A stretch of 64,000 nucleotides of DNA from Chloroflexota bacterium (GCA_016860845.1 BOKF01000013.1:131536-195535), one strand, 5' to 3'; counted from the stretch's first letter, positions 25,301-34,880 are shown. Numbers and translations are program-made. The notes: a model not told the origin generated them from the sequence alone.

Positions 25301-27106
25301 ATGTCTGCCCATAAAGATTTGATTAAACACCTGACCACCTTGAACAAAATTGCCGAGATCCTCAACCAATCGGCTGATGTGCGCAGCGCGCTTGACGCAG
25401 CGCTGGTCCGGCTGCTTGATTTGATGGGATTGGAAACCGGCTGGATTTTTCTGGTGGACCCCAGCTCGCAGAATCGCTGGGCCGGCAAGGGTTACGTTTT
25501 GGCGGCGCATCACAATTTGCCCCCGGCGCTGGCCCTGGACAAGGCCCGGCCCTGGAAGGGCAACTGTGACTGCCAGTCTCTGTGCGAGAAAGGCAAGTTG
25601 GCCGGCGCTTACAATGAAGTCCACTGCAGCCGCCTGCTCAATGCCCCCGGCGACCGGCGCGGACTGGTCATGCACGCCTCTACCCCCCTCCGCAGCGGTA
25701 ATCACACGCTGGGGATTTTGAATGTGGCCGGCCCGGACTGGACTCACTTCAGCGCCGAGTCGCTGGCCCTGCTGACCAATGTCGGCAGCCAGATTGGCAT
25801 CGCCCTGGAACGAGCCAGGCTGTACGAGTTAGTCCGCGAACGGCGCATCCACGAACAGGCGGCTCTCCTGACCCTATCGAACCAACTGCTGAGCCAAACC
25901 AGCATGGACGATTTAATCTGCTGCCTGGTCGAGGAAGTGCAGCAACTGCTGCAAGCGGATGGCTGTGCGCTCCTGCTGCCGGATGAAAAATCGGACAGCC
26001 TGGCCTTTCACGCCGCTGTGGGCTGGCGGGTTGACCCGGTGGCGGCCCAGCGCCGCGTGCCCGCCGACGAGCGCAGCGGCTCGGGCCGGGTCATGCTCAC
26101 CCAGGAATCTTTACTGATCTACGACCTCCAGCATCACGACCCTACCCCCTGGAGCGCCGACTGGCTGGAGTCTGAAGGGTTTCGCAGCCACGCCGTGGTC
26201 CCGCTCATCGCCGAAGGCCGCTCGATTGGCGTCCTGATGGTGGATACCCGCCAACCCCATGAATTTACCGAGGATGAGGTCCGCTTTTTGTGCCTGATGG
26301 CTAACCAGGCGGCGATTGCCATTGAGAAGGCCCGGCTGCACCAGGCGGAAATCAAGCGCCAGCGCCTGGAAGAGGAAATGACCGTGGGCCAGCAAATCCA
26401 GTTGAGCCTGCTGCCGGAGGCCCCGCCAACTGCCCCGGGGTGGGAGTTTGCCACGTTTTATCAACCGGCCCGGCTGGTGGGCGGCGACTTTTACGATTTT
26501 TTTGAGCTGCCGGCAGAGTCGGGCGGCGGGTTGGGCATGGTGATCGCCGATGTGGCCGACAAAGGCGTTCCGGCAGCCCTGCTGATGGCCCTGAGCCGCT
26601 CGATCATTCGGACCAAAGCGATGACCCCTGGCTTCAATCCGGCCAAGGTACTTGAACGGTCCAACCAGTTGATTATGAAAGACAGCCGCTCTAAACTTTT
26701 TATAACTGCCTTATACGCCGTCCTGGATACAAATACGGGCCGCCTTCGTTACAGCATCGCCGGCCACAACCGGCCGGTCTGGCTGCATGCCACCAGCGGC
26801 GCTGCTGCCGAACTGAGCGGCCGGGGGATTGTTCTGGGCATTTTTGAGAACATCGAGCTGGAAGAGCGCGAGGTCAACATCGCTCCGGGGGACCTGCTGG
26901 TTTTCTACACCGACGGCCTGACCGAAGCTATGGATGAGGAACATCGTCTCTTCGGAGAGAAGCGGCTGCACGCCGTCATTACCGCCCACCCCAAAGCCAG
27001 CGCCGGGGAGCTTCTGGACGCCATTATGGCTGCTGTCTACACCTTCACGAATCTCGCCCCCCAATCCGATGATTTGACCCTGTTTGTCGTCAAGCGACAA
27101 AATTAA
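25301..27106 (+). CDS. tandem-GAF SpoIIE-type PP2C serine phosphatase
   Basis: A 601-residue cytosolic signalling phosphatase. Two GAF domains (about 5-180 and 190-345) precede the SpoIIE-like catalytic domain (about 370-600). Metal-binding motifs are FYQPARLVGGDFYDFFEL, IADVADKGVPAALLMA and LLVFYTDGLTEAMDE, all intact. Such enzymes usually dephosphorylate STAS anti-sigma antagonists in partner-switching pathways. A STAS protein is encoded at 58948 in this window, though far away. The two Cys in CDCQSLCEKG in the first GAF resemble a ligand- or metal-binding loop. It starts 6 nt after arginase, and a strong terminator follows. Confidence 0.92.
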   Translation: MSAHKDLIKHLTTLNKIAEILNQSADVRSALDAALVRLLDLMGLETGWIFLVDPSSQNRWAGKGYVLAAHHNLPPALALDKARPWKGNCDCQSLCEKGKLAGAYNEVHCSRLLNAPGDRRGLVMHASTPLRSGNHTLGILNVAGPDWTHFSAESLALLTNVGSQIGIALERARLYELVRERRIHEQAALLTLSNQLLSQTSMDDLICCLVEEVQQLLQADGCALLLPDEKSDSLAFHAAVGWRVDPVAAQRRVPADERSGSGRVMLTQESLLIYDLQHHDPTPWSADWLESEGFRSHAVVPLIAEGRSIGVLMVDTRQPHEFTEDEVRFLCLMANQAAIAIEKARLHQAEIKRQRLEEEMTVGQQIQLSLLPEAPPTAPGWEFATFYQPARLVGGDFYDFFELPAESGGGLGMVIADVADKGVPAALLMALSRSIIRTKAMTPGFNPAKVLERSNQLIMKDSRSKLFITALYAVLDTNTGRLRYSIAGHNRPVWLHATSGAAAELSGRGIVLGIFENIELEEREVNIAPGDLLVFYTDGLTEAMDEEHRLFGEKRLHAVITAHPKASAGELLDAIMAAVYTFTNLAPQSDDLTLFVVKRQN

Positions 27107-27137
27107 AGTTCGGAAAGTTGGAAGAAGAATCTGTACC

Positions 27138-27167
27138 AAAGGACAGGTTGATTGCCTGTCCTTTTTG
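27138..27167 (+). terminator. Rho-independent terminator after the PP2C gene
   Basis: A perfect 10-bp stem AAAGGACAGG/CCTGTCCTTT with a 7-nt loop and a T tract ends the arginase-PP2C transcript. The 27107-27411 gap otherwise contains only the inverted repeat at 27313. Confidence 0.85.
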
Positions 27168-27312
27168 CTTGGGGTTAGTCTGGCCCGTGGCCTGGTGCAA
27201 CGGGTCGTTTTTTTGAATAAGATGGAGAAAGTGAACAACAATACAAGAATTTACGGAGGATGTACTTAGGCAACTCCAAGAAAATAATTATCCAAAGTTC
27301 GTGGTACGTAAT

Positions 27313-27372
27313 GCTTGATGCGTGATGGTATCCAGGCAAGATTTCTTACGCATCACGTATCACGCATCAAGC
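27313..27372. repeat. ATGCGTGATG-family inverted repeat, copy 1
   Basis: GCTTGATGCGTGAT (27313-27326) pairs exactly with ATCACGCATCAAGC (27359-27372). An extra ACGCATCACGT lies next to the right arm. A second family member is at 60519-60568. Confidence 0.8.
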
Positions 27373-27411
27373 CGGTGAGAACAATTGGATGATTTAAATC
27401 TTGGAACTGCC

Positions 27412-28734
27412 TTATCCCCAGCGGGCCATAGCCAGGCCGCTCCCGACTCGCAGGGCGGCAATGATAAACAACGCCTCGCGCAAACCGACCACATCAGCCA
27501 AAAGCGGCCCCAACATCGTGCTGGACAGAGTTGCCACGTTCAGAGCTAGGTTGTAAAGGGCGAGATGAGAAGGCCGTTTATCTTCGGGAGTCACTTCCAG
27601 GAGCCGGTTGACCAAGGCCCCGCTCAAAATCGCCCAGACAATGCCGCCAACCACGCTGGTTACCAGCAGCAAGGCCAGGCCATAACTCAGCGCAGTAATT
27701 AATGGATACGAGGCCAGCAGAATCGAGCCAACGACTATCAGCCGGTAACTGCCGAGATAACGGGTGAGCGGCTCCAGGAGAGGCGCCACCAACAACATGG
27801 TCAGGTAAAAAAGGGCGTTGATCCAACCGATTTCGCCATCGGTCAGGTGAACTTCACGCACCCAAAAAAGAGGAAAGAGTGCTGTCGGCAGCAGTTGGGT
27901 AAAGTGAAACAGTAGAAAAGCCAGCATAACCCCCCAATAGCGCGGTGAAATGCCGCTCAGCCACTCGCGTTTCGTCGGACGCCAGCGCAGCCAGAGGCGC
28001 AAGGTGACGTACATCCGTTGGGGAACGTCGCCGGCTTGACCCACGCCGCGCCCGGGTTGGGCGCGGTCTTGCAAGGGCCGAATTTGAAACTGGGGAATAG
28101 GTGGAGCCTGAATCCGGTTGAGATGATAGGTGCTCATCCCGCCGCCGAGCGCCCCTAAGGCAAACACGGCGGCATACCCCCATTCAAAGGGGAGCTGGTC
28201 TAGAAGCCAGCCGCTGAGTAAAAAAGCCAGCATGATAGTTCCGGCCAGTAACGCATTGCGCCGGCCCACCACTCGCCCACGCGCTTCGGGGGGCACGGTT
28301 GTGGCCAGCAAGGCGTTGAAGCCAATCGCCAGGGCGGTACCGGGGATGGCCATTAACAGGGTCAACAGGAGGGCAGCCCAAACTTTGAACGGGTCGGGTA
28401 AAAGGAGCGGTAAAGGTATCATCAAAAAAAAACCGAGCCGCTGCCAAATGGCCGTTTTTACCACGGCCTGCCGCAGTGAGCGGTTTTCGAGCCAGCGCCC
28501 CGCCGGCAAAGTGACCAGGGCGTTGACCAGCGCCGGGCCGGCGCTCAGCAGGCCAATCTGCCACCCGGCCGCCCCCAGCCGTGCCGCGAAGACGGCCAGA
28601 AAGGAGAGCGTGCTGCCATAAGCCACCCCATACCAGGCCACATCCCAATAAAGGTGAATAAAATTGGCCGCCTGAGTTTCCGGGGCGACCGCTTGACGCT
28701 GACTTGTTACTTCTTTGGAAGTTGATGTAGACAT
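27412..28734 (-). CDS. MFS transporter
   Basis: A 440-residue, 12-TM major facilitator. The N-terminal half has YGSTLSFLAVFAARLGAAGW, LPAGRWLENRSLRQ in the TM2-3 loop (the G-R-x-x-D/E-R position) and ARGRVVGRRNALLA between TM4 and TM5. A basic central loop (~210-260, rich in Arg and Pro) separates two six-helix halves. The second half begins YWGVMLAFLLFHFTQLLP. It lacks signature residues that would name a drug or sugar subgroup. It is divergent from the Rieske protein gene with a 92-nt shared upstream region. The substrate is unknown. Confidence 0.88.
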   Translation of the reverse strand: MSTSTSKEVTSQRQAVAPETQAANFIHLYWDVAWYGVAYGSTLSFLAVFAARLGAAGWQIGLLSAGPALVNALVTLPAGRWLENRSLRQAVVKTAIWQRLGFFLMIPLPLLLPDPFKVWAALLLTLLMAIPGTALAIGFNALLATTVPPEARGRVVGRRNALLAGTIMLAFLLSGWLLDQLPFEWGYAAVFALGALGGGMSTYHLNRIQAPPIPQFQIRPLQDRAQPGRGVGQAGDVPQRMYVTLRLWLRWRPTKREWLSGISPRYWGVMLAFLLFHFTQLLPTALFPLFWVREVHLTDGEIGWINALFYLTMLLVAPLLEPLTRYLGSYRLIVVGSILLASYPLITALSYGLALLLVTSVVGGIVWAILSGALVNRLLEVTPEDKRPSHLALYNLALNVATLSSTMLGPLLADVVGLREALFIIAALRVGSGLAMARWG

Positions 28735-28826
28735 TTAGGAGTCCTGTTTGTAGTCTTTAAAAGTTAAAAGTTATAATAATCCCAGCAAACGGGGAAAGCA
28801 AAAGTAATCTGAAAGGATAATCAACG

Positions 28827-30560
28827 ATGAGCAAAGTCAGACTTGCCAGCAAAGCTGAGGTAGCTCAGCCCGGCTGCCGGGTTTATCATGTCAACGGCCA
28901 CACCCTGGCTCTCTTTACTTCCGAGGCCGGGCTATACGCCATTGATAACCGCTGCCCGCACATGGGCTTTCCACTGGATAAAGGCACAGTCCGCCATGGC
29001 ATCCTAACCTGCCACTGGCACCATGCCCGCTTCGACCTGGCCTCTGGCGGCGCGTTTGATCTCTTTGCCGACGATGTCACCGCCTACCCGGTCACGATTG
29101 AAGGGGATGACGTCTGGGTTGACCTGAGCCAGCAGCATGATCCCCGTACCTACTACCAAAAACGGCTGCGCGACGGCCTGGAGCAGGAACTCAACCTGGT
29201 TATCGCCAAGGCCGTTATTGCCCTGATGGACCCGGCCGATCCCGTCAGCGGCAACGAACCTTTCCAAATCGGCCTAACGTTTGGCAGCCGGTATCGCGCC
29301 GGCGGCTGGGCCATGGGCCAGACCATCAACACCTGCATGCGCAATCTCCTACCCCACCTTAACCCGGCAGACCGGCCCCTGGCGCTCTACCAGGGCTTGA
29401 CGGCCGTGGCCAGGGATACCGCCGGGATGGCCCCGCGCTTTGCCATTGACCCGCTGCCCGGCCCTACCGTTGACCGAAAAACACTCAAAAGCTGGTTCCG
29501 CCAATTTGTTGAAGTGCGGGATGGCGAAGGCGCAGAACGCTGTCTGGCAACGGCCCTGCAAACCGGAGCATCACCCGCCCACATTGCCGACATGCTCTTT
29601 GCCGCCGCCACCGATCACCGTTACCTGACCATCGGCCACGTGGCTGATTTTACCAACAAGGCTTTGGAAGCGTTAGATCAGACCGGCTGGGACCATGCGC
29701 CCCTGGTGCTGCCCAGCCTGATTCCGGCCTATGTCAACGGAACCCGTATGGAAGAGCGCAATGCCTGGCGGCATCCAGTGGACCTGGCGGCCATCCTTGA
29801 GGCGGCCTTTGAGCGCGTTCCGGCGGCTCTGGCTCAAGGTCAAGATCGCACCGCCTCAGCCCCCACCCTGAGCCGCCACCTTTCTATTCTATTGGGCGAC
29901 GATCCTCAAGCTATCACTGACCTACTGCTGCAGTGGCTGGCCGACGGCATTGAGCCGGCCGAAGTGGCCCAGATGGTCAGCTATGCCGCTGCCCGGCGCA
30001 TCGTCCACTTCCATACCTCCAACGAATTTGGCGATTGGGATACGGTGCTGCACACCTTGACCTACGCCAACGCTATTCAGCATGCCGTTCGCCGCACCCC
30101 CTCCCTTGAGCTATTGCGGGGCATCTTTGATGCCGCTATGTCCGTCTACCTGGACCGGTTTCTCAACATTCCGGCTGCGCCCCTGCCTAAAGTTGAGCCA
30201 ACTTCGACCCCGGCAGAACACCTCCTGGCCGAATTTCCGGCCCTGCTCAACAAGCAGCAGCAGGTCAACGAAGCAGGCCGGCTGGTGGCTCAATACCTGG
30301 CCAACGGCGGCCAGCCTGAACAAATCATTGCCGTTTTGGGAGCAACTTTGTTACGCGAAGACCAGGATTTCCATACCATCCAGGCTGTCGAAGCAGCCGT
30401 CAGCCAATACCGGCTGTTGCAAGACCAGCCTGAAGCCGGGCACGTGCTCATCGCCGCCGCCCGCTACCTGGCGGCTCACGCCCCGACCCCGCGCGCCCAA
30501 AATCAAACCTATCAAATCGCTTTACGGCTGCACCGGGGGGAAAGGTTGTTTGAAGGCTGA
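28827..30560 (+). CDS. Rieske [2Fe-2S] protein with large helical C-terminal domain
   Basis: A 577-residue protein with AAAGGA upstream. Residues 1-100 form a Rieske ferredoxin domain with both cluster motifs, NRCPHMGFPL (C-x-H) and LTCHWHHARFD (C-x-x-H). The remaining ~470 residues are helical, with conserved-looking His/Glu patches (TDHRYLTIGHVADFTNKALE, MVSYAAARRIVHFHTSNEFG) that could form a second metal or substrate site. No oxygenase mononuclear-iron 2-His-1-Asp motif of the standard type is evident. Such long fusions occur in several environmental phyla, but their reaction is not known to me. It is divergent from the MFS transporter. Confidence 0.8.
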   Translation: MSKVRLASKAEVAQPGCRVYHVNGHTLALFTSEAGLYAIDNRCPHMGFPLDKGTVRHGILTCHWHHARFDLASGGAFDLFADDVTAYPVTIEGDDVWVDLSQQHDPRTYYQKRLRDGLEQELNLVIAKAVIALMDPADPVSGNEPFQIGLTFGSRYRAGGWAMGQTINTCMRNLLPHLNPADRPLALYQGLTAVARDTAGMAPRFAIDPLPGPTVDRKTLKSWFRQFVEVRDGEGAERCLATALQTGASPAHIADMLFAAATDHRYLTIGHVADFTNKALEALDQTGWDHAPLVLPSLIPAYVNGTRMEERNAWRHPVDLAAILEAAFERVPAALAQGQDRTASAPTLSRHLSILLGDDPQAITDLLLQWLADGIEPAEVAQMVSYAAARRIVHFHTSNEFGDWDTVLHTLTYANAIQHAVRRTPSLELLRGIFDAAMSVYLDRFLNIPAAPLPKVEPTSTPAEHLLAEFPALLNKQQQVNEAGRLVAQYLANGGQPEQIIAVLGATLLREDQDFHTIQAVEAAVSQYRLLQDQPEAGHVLIAAARYLAAHAPTPRAQNQTYQIALRLHRGERLFEG

Positions 30561-30664
30561 TGTGTCGCAGCGCACAGCCAAGTTGTGCGATCCGACACAG
30601 CTAAACTGAGGCAGCGATGCTATCATCATGAGCATTGACGGGTTTTGAGAGAGGTCAATCATTG

Positions 30665-30871
30665 ATGGTAGTAGTAGCCAATCTGCACTTTCCGGCGATG
30701 ACGGCCCAGGATGTGGGCCGGGAGGTCTATCATGGCCGGCATGAGATGGTGCGCATTATCGGCGATGAGAGAAGTTTGGGCAAGATTGCCTGGATTTTTC
30801 AGCGAGTGCCGGATATGTTTGAGGTGCAGCACCAGACCTCCGGGCTAATCGTGCGCCGGGGTAGCCGCTAG
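30665..30871 (+). CDS. small hypothetical protein
   Basis: A 68-residue frame starting at ATG 30665 with GAGAGG about 10 nt upstream (an in-frame TTG exists at 30635). The sequence (FPAMTAQDVGREVYHGRHEM, then IIGDERSLGKIAWIF) is not low complexity and reads like a real small alpha/beta protein. No family is recognised. It lies ~100 nt after the Rieske gene and is followed by a terminator. It may equally be a chance frame. Confidence 0.4.
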   Translation: MVVVANLHFPAMTAQDVGREVYHGRHEMVRIIGDERSLGKIAWIFQRVPDMFEVQHQTSGLIVRRGSR

Positions 30872-30944
30872 GGTAGTTGGCTTTTACCACGCTGCCCCAA
30901 GTTGGGAACTTGGGAGCAGTTCAATCCAGGGCCGGGTGGGGATT

Positions 30945-30972
30945 AAAGAGCCGGGGTAACTCGGCTCTTTCT
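30945..30972 (+). terminator. Rho-independent terminator
   Basis: AAAGAGCCG (30945-30953) pairs with CGGCTCTTT (30962-30970) and is followed by CTGTTTT. It separates the small gene at 30665 from the repeat-protein gene. The rest of 30872-31242 shows no gene. Confidence 0.75.
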
Positions 30973-31242
30973 GTTTTGTATATGTCAACGACTTTTCGAA
31001 CTAAAAAGAACCAGTATACCCAACCTTTTTACAGAAAATGTAAACTCGTTATGTTTGGTTGCTGTTTTTATGATTTTGTGGTACTATAGTGATGGTGGCA
31101 GCCACCGTGTAACAGGCTATTGCAAACCATTGCTGTAATATTTTATGGTGAGTTATTACCAATTCAGAGGTAGGATTCGCTCTCTGGATTGGCTGTCGGT
31201 TTTACACCGATATTTCTATACACCGGGGCAAGGGCAAAAATT

Positions 31243-34200
31243 ATGGATGATTTAAAGAAGAACCCCGAGGATGAAGTCGAAGGTAACGAGGTCGAGTCGC
31301 CGGCAGACGGCCCTATGCCCGATTGGATGCGCCTGGCAACCTCTGGCGGCAGCGGTAGTTCGTTGACGGAGGAGAATACACCTGCCTGGCTCAAATCAAT
31401 TCGCTCTGGCCAGGGCTTTTCTAAAGAGAAACCTACCGAGCCAGCCCAACCGGCTCCACCCCAGTCTCAAGCCAGCGACGATAGTATGTCGGATTTAGAA
31501 CGACTGCTGGCCGAGGAGGGTATTGACCTCAACACCGTCGCCGAAGAACGCCCGGAAGGGGCCGGAGACATGTCGGCGCGAGATTGGCTGATTGCCACCT
31601 CCAGTGAAGAGATCATTCGCAATAAGCTTGGCGCACAACTGGCTGAAGAAGAGGTCACGCCGCCTGCAGTTCCAACCAGCGCGCCGCCCGATACTCCGCC
31701 ATCCCCCTCTCAAGCACTTCAAGCGAGTGATGACAGCCTGTCGGATTTGGAACGGCTGTTACGCGAAGAGGGTATTGAACTCGGCTCTGTCACCGAAGAG
31801 CGCCCGGAAGGGGCGGGCGGCATGTCTGCCCGTGATTGGCTGATTTCCACCTCCAGTGAGGAGATCATTCGCAATAAACTCGGCACTCAACCCGTTGAAG
31901 AGAAGCCTGCGCCGCCTCCTGCTCCAGCTACCCCACCGCCCAGCCCCTCCTTGAGCGACGACAAAATGGTCGTAGAGGAAGACCTGCCCGATTGGCTGCA
32001 AGAAATTGCCGCTGACGCCTCGGAAGCCGAACCCTCTTTGGCCTTTGACACGGAGCTGACCGAGCCAGCCGTCCCACCTGAGGAGGGACAATTCGTAGTT
32101 GAGGAAGACCTGCCCGATTGGCTGCGGGACATGGCCGAAGAACCGGTCGCTATCGCCGAACCCGAAGAACCTTTAACCCCAGCTGCCCCCGCTTCCTTCG
32201 CAGACGATAAAATGGTGGTCGAAGAAGATTTACCGGACTGGCTAAAAGACATGGCCGAAGAACCGGCCGAAGGAGATATACGAACCGCTCCTCAAGTTCA
32301 AACATCGCCGGCCTCCTCTATGGATGATGGCCTGGTAGTTGAAGAAGATTTACCGGACTGGTTACGCGAGGCGGCCGAGCCGGTAGCCGCAGATTTACCC
32401 ATACCCGAGTGGACCGAGTCAGCCCCCGCCGAAGCAGACAAAATGGTAGTCCAGGAGGATTTACCCGACTGGCTTCAGGAAATCGCAGAAGAGCCAGCCC
32501 TCCCGGCCGAACTTAATTTAACCGGGTTGCCGGTACCGGCTCTGCCCTTCCAGGCCGAAGATAAAACAGTGAGCGAAGAGGATTTGCCGGATTGGCTGCG
32601 TGAAGCCGCTACCGATTCCGTAGCAACCCCTGAACCGGAATTACCTCCAGCCCCTCCGGCTCCGCTCAGTACCGACAAGATGGTTGTCGAGGAAGATCTA
32701 CCCGATTGGCTGCGCGAGGTTGAAGTTGGCAGCAGTGAATCTGAGGTTATAGCGGCGCCAACCGAGTTAAGCGACGTCGTGGCTGATCTGGGTGAAGCTG
32801 AGGGTGATGAAGATTTACCCGACTGGTTGCGTGAGGTGGAGGTCAGCAGTCTTGAAGATAACCTGGCTTTGCCCCTGGTAAAACCTGCGGCCGAAGCGCC
32901 CTCCGAAGCAGATTTTACCATCAGTACGCCGCTGGGAGATGAGGAGCTTGACCTGCTCGACGAAGAAGATTTACCGGCCTGGTTAAAAGAAGTGCAAGAG
33001 CGTAACGGCCAAGAACCCAGCGATGTTTCAGCCCTTCCAATAGGTACTCCGCTAGACAGTTCCGGATTAATTGAGGAAGCAGAGTTACCCGACTGGTTGC
33101 GTGAAGCTCAGGAAGAGACGACTCCTCTGGCTTTTGAAGAGGGGGAGCCGGTAGCCCCAGAAGCCCAAATAATGGGCGACGAAGCACTGCCAGACTGGTT
33201 ACGTGAAGAACAGTTTGCTCTCGACGAGCCATTTGAAGCGTCAGAACCCAGCCCGGAAACTCTGATCGAGACCGTCGCCGAAAGTGACATGGTTGTAGCT
33301 GAGGGTCTGCCTGATTGGCTGCAAGAAGTTCAAGACGAAACGCCGGAGGAAATACCTCTTGAAGCGGAGTTACCCGCTCCAATTCCGGCGGTTAGCCCCA
33401 CCCGCCTCGACACCGACGAACTGGTAGACGAAGAAGGTCTGCCCGATTGGCTGCGCGAGGCCGCCGAAGCAGAAGAGGAAGCTGAGCCGCTGCTGGCCGA
33501 AGAAGCGCCGGTTCCGGTCCCGGTAACCGGCCCGCCCTCCCTTGATGTAGATGTAATGGTAGACGAAGAAGGTCTGCCCGATTGGCTGCGCGAGGTAGCC
33601 GAAGCAGAAGAGGAAGCTGAGCCGCTAGGGGTCGAAGAAGCGCCCTCGGCCCCTGAGCCGATCTTAATAGCTGGTGAAACTGTGGCTGTCGCAGTCGAGG
33701 CAGAAGAAATCGAAGAGGCAGCGCCGGTTGAAGAAATGGCGGAGGAGGAGGAAATCGCTCCGGTGAGCCAGCCTGAGCCTGAACCCGTTGCCGTGAGCGA
33801 ACCTGAAAGTGTACCTGCCCCCAGCGGTATCCCTGACTGGCTGCAAAAGCTGCGCCAAGTTGACGAGGAAGAGATTGTGCCTGTGCCCGTCGCCCCTATG
33901 CCGCTACCAGCTCCGGCGGCTGTGGCCAGACCCGTACCTCAACCCGTATACGCCCAGGCAGTAGCGGTCCCCTCCCCCGACATACCGGCTGATGCCGAAG
34001 AACGTCTCAAACGCGCCCGAACCGCGCGCGATAAGGGGGATATTAATGAGGCGGTGGGCATTTACGACTCGCTGGTGCTCAATGGGGTTTACCTGAACAA
34101 AATTATTGAGGATATGCAACAGACCATTAAGCTGCATCCCGGCAACTATCTCCTTTATCAATTAATGGGTGATGCCATGATGCGCGATGGCCGTTTACAA

Positions 34201-34245
34201 AGCGCGCTCAATGCCTACCGCGAAGCTCTCTCAAAACTTTCATAA
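31243..34245 (+). CDS. acidic DWL-repeat protein with C-terminal TPR region
   Basis: A 1000-residue, strongly acidic, Pro/Glu/Ala-rich protein. The start at ATG 31243 (MDDLKKNPED) is preferred to an in-frame start at 31189 whose leader is unlike the rest. Residues ~65-240 hold two copies of a ~75-residue unit (SDLERLLAEEGIDL... MSARDWLIATSSEEIIRNKLG). Residues ~255-870 hold 15 copies of a short motif with consensus E-E-D-L-P-D-W-L-R-E-x-A, spaced 25-70 residues apart by Pro-rich acidic linkers. PDWM and PAWL variants lie near the N-terminus. The last ~90 residues (ERLKRARTARDKGDINEAVG... QSALNAYREALSKLS) are TPR-like. No signal or TM is seen. The design suggests a multivalent cytoplasmic scaffold, but its partner is unknown. 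Confidence 0.85.
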   Translation: MDDLKKNPEDEVEGNEVESPADGPMPDWMRLATSGGSGSSLTEENTPAWLKSIRSGQGFSKEKPTEPAQPAPPQSQASDDSMSDLERLLAEEGIDLNTVAEERPEGAGDMSARDWLIATSSEEIIRNKLGAQLAEEEVTPPAVPTSAPPDTPPSPSQALQASDDSLSDLERLLREEGIELGSVTEERPEGAGGMSARDWLISTSSEEIIRNKLGTQPVEEKPAPPPAPATPPPSPSLSDDKMVVEEDLPDWLQEIAADASEAEPSLAFDTELTEPAVPPEEGQFVVEEDLPDWLRDMAEEPVAIAEPEEPLTPAAPASFADDKMVVEEDLPDWLKDMAEEPAEGDIRTAPQVQTSPASSMDDGLVVEEDLPDWLREAAEPVAADLPIPEWTESAPAEADKMVVQEDLPDWLQEIAEEPALPAELNLTGLPVPALPFQAEDKTVSEEDLPDWLREAATDSVATPEPELPPAPPAPLSTDKMVVEEDLPDWLREVEVGSSESEVIAAPTELSDVVADLGEAEGDEDLPDWLREVEVSSLEDNLALPLVKPAAEAPSEADFTISTPLGDEELDLLDEEDLPAWLKEVQERNGQEPSDVSALPIGTPLDSSGLIEEAELPDWLREAQEETTPLAFEEGEPVAPEAQIMGDEALPDWLREEQFALDEPFEASEPSPETLIETVAESDMVVAEGLPDWLQEVQDETPEEIPLEAELPAPIPAVSPTRLDTDELVDEEGLPDWLREAAEAEEEAEPLLAEEAPVPVPVTGPPSLDVDVMVDEEGLPDWLREVAEAEEEAEPLGVEEAPSAPEPILIAGETVAVAVEAEEIEEAAPVEEMAEEEEIAPVSQPEPEPVAVSEPESVPAPSGIPDWLQKLRQVDEEEIVPVPVAPMPLPAPAAVARPVPQPVYAQAVAVPSPDIPADAEERLKRARTARDKGDINEAVGIYDSLVLNGVYLNKIIEDMQQTIKLHPGNYLLYQLMGDAMMRDGRLQSALNAYREALSKLS

Positions 34246-34288
34246 TAGCCGGGGCAGATTTTTGACCTGCCCTCCTTTCTCAGATAGA

Positions 34289-34317
34289 AAAAAGCCGGGG
34301 TAACGCCCGGTTTTTTT
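34289..34317 (+). terminator. Rho-independent terminator after the DWL-repeat gene
   Basis: A GCCGGG/CCCGG stem around GTAACG is followed by seven T. A second weaker GGGCAG/CTGCCC hairpin lies just before it at 34250-34272. It separates the repeat-protein gene from ndk. Confidence 0.75.
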
Positions 34318-34405
34318 GTGGGCAAAATTTGTCAACTTTGCCTTCCTCATGATATGCTGGACTGTCTCAGATTTTAATCTATTCATAATTTTCCAGGAGA
34401 TGACG

Positions 34406-34855
34406 GTGGAACGAACGCTGATTATTATCAAACCCGACGGGGTTGAGCGGGGTCTAATCGGCCCGATCATTACTCGTTTTGAACAGCGCGGCTTGAAAAT
34501 TGTTGGGATGAAGATGCTGCACGTATCGGACAAATTGGCCCGGATGCATTATGCTGTTCACGAAGGCAAATCTTTTTTTGAACCCTTGATTCAATACATT
34601 ACCTCTGCTCCGGTCGTAGTATTCGCGTTGGAAGGGCCGCAGGCGGTTCAGGCGGCGCGCAATACCATCGGCGCGACCAAACCGGTTGAGGCTGCCGCTG
34701 GCTCGATCCGGGGTGATTTTGCCATGATGGTCGGGCGCAACCTGGTCCACGGCTCCGACAGCCCGGAAAACGGTGCGGCTGAAATTGCCCTGTGGTTTAA
34801 CGAGTCTGAATTAATCAGCTATGACCGGGCTTTGGATCGCTGGATCTTGGAGTAG
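34406..34855 (+). CDS. ndk: nucleoside diphosphate kinase
   Basis: A 149-residue enzyme that transfers the gamma phosphate from ATP to NDPs through a phospho-histidine. GTG at 34406 is favoured because AGGAG lies 6 nt upstream; an ATG at 34400 would overlap that site. Conserved motifs are RTLIIIKPDGVERGLIG at the N-terminus, ATKPVEAAAGSIRGDF in the middle, and the active-site His in NLVHGSDSPENGAAEIALWF near residue 115. It is the normal length for the family. It is followed after 25 nt by the beta-solenoid gene, so it probably heads that operon. Confidence 0.95.
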   Translation: MERTLIIIKPDGVERGLIGPIITRFEQRGLKIVGMKMLHVSDKLARMHYAVHEGKSFFEPLIQYITSAPVVVFALEGPQAVQAARNTIGATKPVEAAAGSIRGDFAMMVGRNLVHGSDSPENGAAEIALWFNESELISYDRALDRWILE

Positions 34856-34880
34856 TCGTACAGATAGAAGGAGATTATTT

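Noticed and set aside
27084..27269. 61-codon plus-strand frame after the PP2C gene
   Set aside because: It spans the Rho-independent terminator at 27138, so it is unlikely to be coding.
31950..33620. Regularly repeated sequence, considered as a CRISPR-like or satellite array
   Set aside because: Repeats are conserved at protein level (D-L-P-D-W-L) with variable codons and spacing inside one long frame, so it is a coding repeat.
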